64,000 nt of DNA from Serilophus lunatus (lineage: Eukaryota; Chordata; Aves; Passeriformes; Eurylaimidae): positions 1,047,170 through 1,111,169 of the forward strand of contig VXBA01002400.1 of NCBI GenBank assembly GCA_013399895.1. Reading direction: 5' to 3'. The notes under the pieces were generated by a model. The model was not told where the DNA came from. It saw nothing but the letters and a program-made list of their open reading frames with translations, and made no database searches. A program made the translations under genes and the position numbers. Positions 54,601 to 64,000 of this stretch are shown here, piece by piece (within the stretch, counting starts at the first letter, position 1; the number at the start of each line of letters is the position of its first letter).

Positions 54601-56335
54601 TAATTTATTCTCTCACAGCTTTAGTAGGACTTTGAACATATGAATTATCTAGTTTTGAAAATTATGACCTTTTTGTAAGTGGAAATAAGTGCTTTTTGAT
54701 ATCTTTTGAATACAGTGCACTAACTGGATAATCACTTTTGGTCAAAATACATAAATGGTATATCAGAGGTCTAAACTGATATTCTTTAACAGAACTACTG
54801 CATTAAAAAAGAATGTGTGACTTCTCCACTATTAGGAAGTTATTCTATTGGGTATTTGCCATGGAATAAATTCTCTACTTGTTCTTATTAATTTAATTAA
54901 GAAGGTGCCAAGAACTACAAGAGTATGAAGGAAGCCTCATATTATACATTCAGGAAGCAATTATATTAAAACATTCAAGTAATTACACTTACACCCTGAA
55001 GAAAGAATTAAAAAAGCCAGATATTAAACACTGTCTCCAAGAGCTTAACACATCTACAGCAAAATTTGGTGTAAAACTAGACCTTCAAAATAAGTTCTCA
55101 TGGTACACTCATCAAGATGGCAAATTTCTTAATTAATAGCCTGTTCAGTTATTACCAGGTGCTATTAGCAAGGAGTCTTTCACAAGTAATAAAACACAAC
55201 ATTAAGCTTTGCCATCTGACCTTGTGAAAGCAGAGGATGTGAATTGGGATCATGTGGGGGTTTTTGTCCATGAAAAATACGAGTGAGAATGCAGATGAAA
55301 TAATTTTGAAAGTAATGACAACCTTGTTTGATTTAATCTTCAGACTGGAAAATGTAAATATGATATCAAATTTCTCATGCTTTATTCTGCAATTTCCATA
55401 ACATGTAGCTTATTTCTCAGAAAACAAATACTAGACGAACTTTCCTGTGCTACACTGTATACCTCTAGGAGATGCCATCCTCTCCTTCCCTCTCACATTT
55501 CTGTAGTGATAGGAGACCTGCACTCATCATCAGAGACACTGCTCAGTAATGGGAGCTCACAGCTTGGGTCTGTTAATGGCTAAACAAGGAGCCTTGTAGG
55601 CATTAGAGTGCTGGTGCTTATTGTTATTTTGCAAAGACAAAATAAAAGGAAGGAAAGCATAATGAAACTAAAAGCAATTAAAATATTTATGAACATATGA
55701 CATTGCTTCCAGGGCTGTTCCTGACTTCACCATATTTCTCATTTAAGTGAAATTTGGAAAAAGACTTTTTGAATTCCTCGTCATACTCTAATCCAAGACA
55801 CTAAAAAGAACCCCTTCAAACTTCACTAACAAATTTAGGTTTTTTAATTTTTTATTGCAAGAATAATAAAAAAAATAATTTTGCAGCATTTTGATTATAA
55901 TGTTGTCCCAATGTTGTCCAGTGCCATTAATGTAGTATCTATGACATACTTTTCCCAGTTTTTAAATCTTTATGAGAGCAAACAATTCATAAAGTAAACA
56001 TCTTTAGGGTTCCAAAAGGGTATTGCTTCTGTAGGAGTTTTTATATGGAGCACTCAAGCTGCATGTTGCTAAGGTTATTTGAAAACTGTATGTGTCCTCC
56101 TCTCAATTTGACTATGAAACACTGTCAAAAGGAAAGCTCCTCCAGCATGAATGCCTCTATGGGATACAGGCAGAGACAACTAGCTGCTCATAAGAGGAAT
56201 ATCTGCCTCCTGTGTCAATGGTGGTGATTGTGTTCAATATCGTTGAACTCAGTTTCTCCCAGGATAGTGCCATGATCGGCTGGTGTTTTGCACACATCAT
56301 TTGTTAACGATGATAAGCTCACATGGTGTGTGATG
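45669..56335. other. AT-rich non-coding DNA, no gene recognised
   Basis: More than 10 kb holds no assignable frame; those of 60-146 codons have no family resemblance. It includes a 16-A run at 48,296-48,311 and T/G-rich stretches such as 46,525-46,570. Nothing here contradicts intron or intergenic sequence. Confidence 0.6.
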
Positions 56336-56388
56336 ATCTTGAATATGAATATCTTGAATATGAATATCTTGAATATGAATATCTTGAA
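56336..56388. repeat. 15-bp tandem minisatellite, 3.5 units
   Basis: The unit ATCTTGAATATGAAT is repeated three times without a mismatch, followed by the first eight bases of a fourth copy. The perfect units point to recent slippage or unequal exchange. No coding frame uses the repeat. Confidence 0.95.
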
Positions 56389-57595
56389 CTGAAACTGAGA
56401 ATTTATTAACGAGAATCAGTTACTGTTGGAGAGGTTTGGATATTTCCTTCACTCTGCAACTCACAGTAGTGAGAGTGACTCGAGCTGCAGAGCCACTCTG
56501 CTCAGCTGTAAGGAAATCTCTGGCAGCAAGATACTCTTAGTTTGAGGCAGTCAAATCTGCTCCAAATCACACTGGGCTGTCTAGATGCTGTCTTGACTTG
56601 TCCATATGGCTTCATTCCCTTTTTATCTCCTTTCTGGTCCTGACTAAACAGGAGTCTTATAGTTTTCAAGTCTGACAGAGCAACAGAAAACATCTTCTAT
56701 TGGTGTGTTTGGAACAGTGCTGAAGAAGTCCTGTATTCAATTCCTGAGAAAGCAGTATTCATAGCTTACTGCTTATGTCTGTTCTGAAAGATGGCATGGA
56801 CTCTCCATTTCTTCACGAATAAAACGGAAATTATGTAAAACTCCACAGAATGAGTGAAGGCTGGAAGGATACCCTTCTTCCAACTTCTATACTTTATGCT
56901 GCAGCAATTATTTTGCTTTTTTGACCTGAGTGGTGCTCTTATCACTAATGAGATGTGGTCTCATTAGCCACAGTATTTTTATCATTTATTATATTTATTA
57001 TTCAGCTAAATCCTTGTGAAGACTTATTTATTTATTAAATCTAAGGTGAAAGTTGATAAAGACAGTTTCCCTTTCTACAGTTAACATGCAGAAACACCCC
57101 TGTTATCCTCAGAATCACAGATATTTCAAATTTCATCACAGTTTCATATCACTTTAAGTGGCAGAGAAACAGAAAAACACAGACAGGATGGCTGCAGACT
57201 TTCTAAACAATAGCATATTAGTTCACAAACTTGTCACTCCATCTTTTTGAGGGATGTGATGAGTATTTATCAAAATTTTAATTGCATTTGAAAACTTTAA
57301 ATAGACAATTTAGGACTTTGCCACATTAGCTTCCTCACAAACATCCATATTGACCAAAACTTCTGTTGTGCACTATAGCCATACTTTAATTTGTAGAATT
57401 AGTTTCTGCTCTCCTACTGTTACTCTAGATACTTTGATTTTTCTTTTCACATATGGTATGCCTCCACTGTCCTGAAACACTGATTATGTACACTACACTT
57501 CAAAGCTTAGAAGTGATACCTCTGCTACTGGCTGCATATACTTGTATTTATATAACCTGTTTAGTGGACTTTTTCTTCTGATGTTCAAGAAATTC
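56389..57595. other. AT-rich non-coding DNA, nothing recognised
   Basis: I see no exon, RNA gene or repeat family in this stretch. A 63-codon minus-strand frame at 56,502-56,693 has no recognisable features. Confidence 0.6.
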
Positions 57596-57621
57596 ATATA
57601 TATATATATATATATATATAT
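57596..57621. repeat. (AT)13 microsatellite
   Basis: This is an uninterrupted alternating AT run of 26 bp, followed shortly by an ACACACA stretch. Such tracts are prone to slippage. Confidence 0.95.
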
Positions 57622-60600
57622 GCACTTATACGGACACACACATATATTTATAGAAATAAATTTACCTTTTTATATATTCAGATGAAGAGAGTTGGCCTAT
57701 CTGTAAAAAGTGCCATTCACAGGATATATATTTTTACCACATTAACTAAATAGAAGAATAGTTGAATGTATTAAATTTTACTTTCCACATTATACAATCT
57801 CTGAGTGACTGTGTCAGTGAGGGTTAAGGTGTTTCAATATCTTTAAGGCTGTGGATGGTTGGGAACTTCTGTATATCACTATTCATTTCGACAAAGAAGA
57901 ATGTGCTCCTGTCAATAGTTGTCCTAGGATGTTTCTTTTGTTTTCACCTACAGAACATCTGACCTCTACTGTGGAACAGTAAAGTATTTTTATTAACATT
58001 TTAGTTAATTTGGACAGTTTCTCTGCTCCCTCATTTTGATGCTTTTTCTTGAGTTCTCCAGAGAGGCTTTGATCACTGGCAAAACTGCTTTATCATGACT
58101 TCATTTAATATGCAGAATAAGCTTCACTACCAGGTGCCATGGTTTTCCTTCACTAAGATTTCTCTAAGGACATTCTGGCCTTTGTATAAATCTCCTTGTG
58201 ACTTCTTTGTTCTTCAAAATGTAGGCAGTGCTGAAACTCCTGAATCTGCATTTGGAAATGTTCTCTCTCTTATTTTTTCTTCCTCTTTCTTCTATTTTTC
58301 AGTGAGGCCCAGGCCGACCCCCTTCCTGTATCTGCACATATTTGAAATGAGGTTTCACTGGCTGTCTTCCACAGACATATTCTGAACCTCGGGGCTTCTC
58401 AAAACAATATTCTTCCACTCAGAGTTTGTCTCTCACTTTTTATTCTGGACCTCTTAAGTGCATATATCTAAAAGAAAAAACTGTTCTTATATTGTATTTT
58501 GTGCTGTGTCTTTCTCTATTGGATCTATTGCACATTATTATAGCTATATAGGGAGACAGTTTGTTTTGTGTGTCTGAAGATTTCTGAAGAAAATTTCCAT
58601 CTTCAAAGTTATAACTAGACTTTTGTCTCTCATGTACGCTACTGAAGCTGTCTGTCATAACTTGGAGTGCAGCTCTAGCCCCTTGGAGGACTGCATAGTG
58701 CTGTGAAGCTACTTTGCACAGCTCTACAAAGTGCAAAAGCCATAGTTACACTACCAAGCACAGCTGAACTGCTGAGGTTCAGTACACAGAGAAACTGGTG
58801 GTATCTCAGGCATCTGTCTTTTTGTGCCTCTTACTCCAGACAGGTATACTTAACTAATAATTGGTAATGTTCTATTTTCTCTCATAAGGCAGAAAATATA
58901 CGTCCCAAAATTTGTATCCTCCTATCTGAAGTACTAAGCAAAAGTGTTTTCTTTTCACACATTTCAGTAGTCTGTGCTACTGAAAATATACCATTGCTAG
59001 CAAACCAACCCATAGGTGAGTTATGAATTTTGCACTTGTCTCACAACACCACACTGGCCCCTAAAATACTTAATTATACACGTAGGAAAGTGAAATGTTT
59101 GAAACAGAAATTAAGGAATTGCCTTTATGTGTTAATTCATTTTGAACCATCAAGACTGATATTGCCAGTTATATTAAATCGGTGGGTTCCAGCTGTTTCA
59201 ATTCAGTAGACCTCTGCACAATTGTAGCTTCATTAATAAATGAATATGTTCTGTAAGTTTGCATTCCAAAAGTGAAGGGATTAAAGCATTTGTACTCTAC
59301 CCTAAAAATACTCTCAGTACATGAAGTGAATAAATCTCTCTCTCTAAAATAACTACTGTAATGAAAAAATAGGTACTGCATGAATAGAATGTTACATCAA
59401 AATCATCCTGCTGACTTTCCCAATCTAGGGAATCTCTAGGAAATGTTAAGTGCATATTACAAGGTAAAGTCACAATGGTTTTAGGATTAGACGGTTAAAG
59501 AAACTGCAATGTAACAATTTGTTGGTCATATGACACAGAGTGAACATTCACAGAGACTCTTTATACGTATTAGCACCACACACAGTTTACAGGATGCAGC
59601 CAGATCCTCAGCATAGTACGAGCTCCCTGATGACGTCCAGGTCAAGCTTTGGTCTGTGAAAGGGTCCTGACAATCAGCCCTACAAGAAAAAAATGCAGAG
59701 GTCACAGCATAAAGAGCTTGAGTTTCAGTGATCCTCAGCATTTTCAGGTGATCCAGAATTTTTCTGGGGGCAGAAAGAAGGCAGCAAGTACCACAGTAAC
59801 ACACCAGTGCAGTGTAGTACTCAGGCTACATCCTATAAGGTTTCACTGTGACCATCAGGCTTTCTGGGCAGTGGGCTGTGGGTCTCCAGAGCTGAGACCC
59901 TGCAAGGCTGCAGTTTGAGGTAAAACAGCTCGGTGAGCATTGTGCAGTCTCCTTCCTCTGGGTAGTGTGGTCCCAAGGGAGCCGTGTAATACCAGCGAGT
60001 TACATGTCTGCACCTTTTGAAGGTCACTCCCAGGGATCCTCTGTCATAAGCAGAATACTAACACTTTTCATTATACATCCTTCAGGTTCAGCACATGTCA
60101 GGGAAAGAACTGCCTTGTACTTGTGAATACCCCTGCCTGCAGGTGCAAGAGATTTCCAATAGGAATAGCAAGCAAAGGAAAAAATGTGTTTCTGCCTAGT
60201 GCAATTTCACTAGAAGGGCATAACACTGAGATGGGGAAATAAGGGCAGCCAGATTCTTTATCACAGCAGTGGAAGGAGTACAGTATAGAAAAAAAAAAAA
60301 AAAAAGGAGATTAACTGAGCTTGTTACTAACACATATTGTACAATTTATTGTTCATAATCTTTCCAGTAGAAAGGATCTTCCTAGATAATAGATCTATGA
60401 GGATTTTTTCTTCCTTTCTTTTGTGATGCTACAAATTCCAGACTATCTCTTCATTTAGCCGTTTGTTTCTTCCATTTGAAATTAGTCTACATTATTCCAC
60501 TAAGGTTCGGAAAACCAAACAAATAAACAACACAGCAAGAGATTAGATCCTCTCTTTAGGGGTTTAAAAAGATAGCATGAATCCATTTCTTTAAACCAGA

Positions 60601-62055
60601 CACTTTTTTTAGGCTTTCCCCCTCAAATTCTACCTCCACTGCTATTTTTTCCTTAGAAGCAATTTCTGAGGATGTGGAAAGGCAATCACACGTGAGGAAG
60701 AGGTACATGAATAAACATAAATACTGTTTTCATTATAGAAGCCATGGAAAGCTCTGAGTCTTCAGGAGTGCTACAACCTCATCTTCTCACTGCATGTTTT
60801 CCCCCATATGAATGTGTAGGGGTAGGGAGTCTCATGAATCAGACAGGTCTTCTACACAGACTAATTGTCCTGTGCTGTCTACAGTCTACAGATCCACCCG
60901 AAATCTTCAATGGTCAGGAATATCTATCTATAGACAGGGAAGAAAAGGTTGGTGAATGATTCAAGATCACTGAGCAGCCAAGATTTTTAATTATATGTGT
61001 ATGTATAGACACACACACACATATATATTTACATATTTAAATTGTAATTCTTTTGCATTTTTAGACAAAGCCTCAATTCGAACGTGGTGAATGCATTTTT
61101 TTAAAATGCCATTTTACTTTTTCTTGTTCCAGCTAGTGAAAGGAAGTGATTCTAAATCAGCCTGAGAAAATAATCTGGTAAAATGTGAAAGGAGGTCATC
61201 ATCTTAGCAAACTAAAATTAGGCTGTCACAATCAAAGTTAAAACCAATGTGATATCTCTGTAAAATGACTGATGAATCTTTCAGCCTGTAGTGGCAAATC
61301 AAGTCAGCAGAACAATAGTATGTGCCAGCTGTCAATGGAATGAATAGTGCCATATTCTTTTTGGGGTTCTTTTGTTGGTTTTTTTCCCCCCAAAAAAAGA
61401 TGCTAGCTAAAAGCATTTCTGTTTTCCACATCTCCTGCAGACCTTTTCTAACTGCGTAATACTTTCACAGTTGGGTTCTCAAAGAGAGTTGTTCAATACT
61501 GGAGTGTCTCACTGGTCTGATTCACATTCTATTACCATCTGTAATATGTACATTTCCTCACCTTTGTAACCATGAGGAAGGATCTGACCAGAAGACAGAC
61601 AGAGATTCCGTGCAACTTAAGTTATTCTATGGTTCTACAGAACTCCAGATGACTTCTATGAAATAGATTCAATTCTTCCTGCTGGAACCACCCAGAGTGA
61701 AAGTAACTAAAGTAATTCTGCTTTGCATCCATGAAATCCTAGATGGGGCCAGCTACGAAAAGCAAGGTGATACAACGAGCATGGCTATTTGGAGTGTAGT
61801 ACTATTCTTACAATAAACCTAAAATTATAGCTTAGTCTGCATTTTCTCCAAATTTGTTCAATTTCTCTTTATCTGGACTTTTAATCTGCAGTAATGATGA
61901 AGTGCTGCCATTGCTACCAACAATGGTGAAGGGTATATGAGAAAATTTTCATTTTCTGCAAAATCTTTGTGACATTTTTATAAAAAATAAATCTTTAGAG
62001 GTGTTGACAGGAATTATTGCTCATCTTGCCTCTACCAAACTTATAAGCTTATATA
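57622..62055. other. AT-rich non-coding DNA with simple repeats
   Basis: No gene is recognised. It contains a 17-A run at 60,289-60,305, an AC-then-AT tract near 61,010-61,030, and a hairpin-capable pair TCTTTTTGGGG (61,356-61,366) with CCCCAAAAAAAGA (61,388-61,400). A word near 61,625, TTATTCTATGGTTCTAC, resembles a decayed CR1 3' end but is too short to call. Confidence 0.55.
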
Positions 62056-62330
62056 TTATACAATTCTACTTATATCTAATTCCATACTTAACTCTGTATC
62101 TTGAAGATAAACAGTATTTTGACAGCGAATTATGTAGCAAACAATTAAACAGATACTGATTGTGAGTATATTCTGTACTCTATCTGCATCAGTCTCTGCT
62201 TTGTCAGTTGTTTCAGGAACAGAAGTTCTCTTGATCCTGGAACAGGTGGATTCAGAGTTCCTATTCAGCCACTTCTGTTGTAGCGAAGGTGGTTCCGTTG
62301 ACTTTGGAACAGTCTTCGCTGCTTGGCTTG
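62056..62330 (-). pseudogene. Candidate pol-env junction remnant, shifted frame
   Basis: A second minus-strand frame, different from the one that carries the integrase-like sequence, stays open here until a stop at 62,056. It includes SRIKR near 62,230, a motif type that closes integrase in gammaretrovirus-like elements. About 20 residues later there is a hydrophobic run, ILTISICLIVCYII, which could be the start of an envelope signal peptide. If so, a frameshift separates the end of pol from the body of integrase. The resemblance is short and could be chance; nothing recognisable as envelope continues below 62,056. Confidence 0.35.
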
Positions 62331-63203
62331 CAGAGGGTTAATGTCCTCCTGTTTATCACAGACCCAGTCACCCGGCTGGAACAGGTTAACAGGAAAGTCC
62401 AAATTTACAGGAACAGATTGCACGATAAACTCCTGTGGCTTCTGGAAAATAGAACTCAGGGATATTAAGCAACTTTGCACATAAAATTTCTTTTTCCTTT
62501 TTCTTTTTCTATGAATTTTCTTCAGAATATGTGGAATTTGGCATGGCTTATACAAAGCATGCAAATTCCAAGGAATTCTCACATTTGGTGTTACACAGAA
62601 ATGTAACTCTGGTGGGACTTCTAGAGGAACCCCAACTCTCAGAATTATGTCCCAGTTGAGCCTCGAATTCACAATCTCTAACATAAGTAAAATTGTCGAT
62701 TGTTCTTTTTGTGATAATTCAGCAAAATCTATTTCTCTTTGTGAAAACACTGACAAAATGCTTTTCCTTGCAGCCTCTTTTCCTGTAAAAATAACAGAAT
62801 GATTATTTAATTTGATGGTTACTTTCCTTTCTTGGTGAGTTTTGCCATGCAGGATAGATCTTCTTGCAGGTTTCCAGATATTCTTACCCGCTGACACTAG
62901 CTGGTTTTCTTGCATGGAGTTGTTTCCATGTGCATGTGGCTCACGACTTGCTTCTTCTGGAGACACACCTCTCAGGTCTGATTTGCCGGAATGCTCTCCT
63001 TCAGCTGTTTGGAAGCAGTCATGCTGTGGAAGACCTTCAGTTAACACTGGAGGCAAAGACATAGCGGTGTCAGCAATAGATAGTGCTTCTGAAGTGTTTT
63101 TGTTCTTTTTTAGCAGTACAGTTTGACACGGAAGTGTTTCATCAGAGGACAAGCAGTGTCCCCCCCTTTGGTTCTTCTGCAGTTTGTACTGCACGCAACA
63201 CAT
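62265..63203 (-). pseudogene. Endogenous-retrovirus pol remnant with integrase C-terminal region, 312 codons
   Basis: An uninterrupted 312-codon frame on the minus strand, the longest in the window free of N and GC bias. Residues ~175-300 look like the back half of a gammaretrovirus-like integrase. They include VTPN at 204-207, ALY at 216-218, a LISLSS stretch at 246-251, and the hallmark FQPGDWV at 275-281 followed by PLQAK at 290-294. Residues 229-240 are Lys/Arg-rich and come from an A-rich expansion in the DNA, which interrupts the expected sequence. Residues ~127-150 (VTIKLNNHSVIF onwards) faintly recall the start of retropepsin, but no DTG or DSG catalytic triad is present. Residues 1-125 match nothing I know. 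Reverse transcriptase, RNase H and the integrase catalytic core are missing, so it is a deletion product and not an active enzyme. The start is nominal: the first Met lies 15 bp from an LTR edge. Confidence 0.6.
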
Positions 63204-63217
63204 GCATGAGAATGCTC

Positions 63218-63650
63218 TGTTGCCACTTGCAAATGGCGGGGGAAAGCAAGCAGCTAATCAATGTGTTTGATGAAGCAAGCTCCAACTTTATTGCCCAGTG
63301 TTACATCTTTTATACTTTTTACATAATATATTCATAGCAACAAGGCATAATTGGATACAACTTATAGATCATAATTTGCATGTTTTTTCTTACTTATAAT
63401 TTCTTTAGCAATGCTTACAATTTCTTTGTCTACTGTTCTCTGTTCTCTACTTGCTACCCATTGTTTCATAGTTGCAGCTGCTGTTCTCTCGTTCTGTTCT
63501 CTATCTAGCTACTTATTTTTTCATAATTGCAAACCACAAGGCTAAAGACAAGATGACCATTCACTGTTTTATTCAACATGACTTGCTCTTTGTTGTGGCC
63601 TTCTCCCCTGATTCTTGCTTACTTTAGCTAGCATGGAGCTTCCTACAACA
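63218..63650 (-). mobile_element. Endogenous-retrovirus LTR, about 433 bp
   Basis: On the minus strand it runs from TGTTGTAGGAAG (63,650) to GTGGCAACA (63,218), with TG...CA ends. It has a TATAAAA box inside the 16-bp core shared with the solo LTR at 20 kb (plus strand 63,308-63,323). An AATAAA signal lies 20-30 bp downstream (plus strand TTTATT, 63,287-63,292), and a short U5 follows. Flanking hexamers (ATGCTC and GTGGCT) do not match, and no clear primer-binding site or polypurine tract adjoins. It is therefore either an LTR that lost its partner by rearrangement or part of a nested set. AGAACAG-type repeats occur in the U3 (plus strand 63,430-63,520). Confidence 0.68.
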
Positions 63651-63837
63651 GTGGCTCCAGAGATCCATGTCCCTGTTCTGTCAACTATTCTTCGACACTC
63701 TGTCCCAAAGTGAACATCGGAGTTTCTTCATTTCTCAGGATAGCTGTAGGCTTCAGGCATTCAGGGTCGCCATGGATCTCTGAGAGGTGACAGGTGGTTT
63801 CTTCTGGTTATTCTGCCTCTTTCCCTGCAACCAAATT
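63651..63837 (-). other. Possible proviral leader between two LTRs
   Basis: This is a 187-bp stretch between two LTR-like edges. At its upstream end on the minus strand is AATTTGGTTGCAGGGAAAG, which sits where a primer-binding site beginning TGG would lie. I cannot name a matching tRNA. A 12-bp inverted repeat, CAGAGATCCATG (63,658-63,669) against CATGGATCTCTG (63,771-63,782), could fold as a stem. No gag frame is visible. Confidence 0.3.
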
Positions 63838-64000
63838 TGTTAGAACAAAGGCTCTTGACTTTTATTCAACAGACTGCAAAGACAGGCATCTGGAAACCCA
63901 ATGTGTTCTTTAGCAGATTCTCCCCCCTTTGTAACCGGGCTCATATTGCTGTGCCCACGGCGTACACATGGACAGAGCTTGTTTGAGCACTGGCAGAAGT
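63838..64000 (-). mobile_element. Candidate LTR 3' edge, cut by the window end
   Basis: On the minus strand this segment carries an AATAAA signal (plus strand TTTATT, 63,861-63,866), then TTTGTTCTAACA ending at 63,838, followed directly by the possible primer-binding site. That order (polyadenylation signal, CA end, TGG) fits a 5' LTR of a minus-strand provirus. The U3 and TATA box would lie beyond 64,000, so the call cannot be completed from this window. Confidence 0.33.

Noticed and set aside
61560..61645. Possible third CR1 3' end (TTATTCTATGGTTCTAC word)
   Set aside because: Only one octamer-like word is present and the preceding sequence lacks the usual CR1 3'-UTR words.
1..64000. CRISPR arrays, tRNA, rRNA or small nuclear RNA genes
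   Set aside because: No spaced direct repeats of array type were seen, and I found no tRNA box B (GGTTCGAATCC-type) in a foldable context or recognisable snRNA start. Subtle microRNA hairpins cannot be excluded by eye.

Overview
This window looks like intergenic or deep-intronic DNA from a bird. It is AT-rich overall, has no operon-like packing, and carries two CR1-type LINE fragments. One fragment ends in the ATTCTGTG-type 3' repeat known from avian and reptilian CR1. It also carries several endogenous-retrovirus LTRs and simple repeats of vertebrate type. I found no protein-coding exon I would defend as a host gene. The open frames of 60-120 codons scattered through the AT-rich DNA match nothing I recognise and occur at about chance density.

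Layout. 1-15.4 kb is unique AT-rich DNA with small palindromes, a 13-unit ATCC microsatellite at 12.2 kb and a poly-T run. A CR1 3' end (+ strand) lies at 15.42-15.68 kb. At 20.10-20.63 kb is a solo LTR (- strand) with a perfect 6-bp target-site duplication, GTATAC. A 664-bp assembly gap follows (20,674-21,337). Directly after it comes the 3' part of a long LTR on the + strand (21,338-21,929). A second, fuller copy of the same LTR family lies inverted at 39.06-40.58 kb. Its upstream half is very GC- and CpG-rich, and a 21-bp purine tract sits exactly where a provirus would have its polypurine tract. A second CR1 (- strand), still open across the end of its reverse-transcriptase ORF, lies at 45.03-45.67 kb. 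From 45.7 to 62 kb there is again only AT-rich DNA with minisatellite and microsatellite tracts.

The right end (62.06-64.0 kb) is a nest of retroviral remnants, all on the - strand. It holds a candidate LTR edge and leader, a second LTR of about 430 bp, and a 312-codon open frame whose C-terminal half resembles retroviral integrase. A second frame beyond it may be the pol-env junction. These pieces are broken and none appears functional.

The most notable items are the clean solo LTR with its duplication, the inverted pair of long GC-rich LTRs with a gap in one of them, and the unexpectedly open integrase-bearing frame. I see no CRISPR array, recognisable tRNA or rRNA gene, or bacterial-type system.
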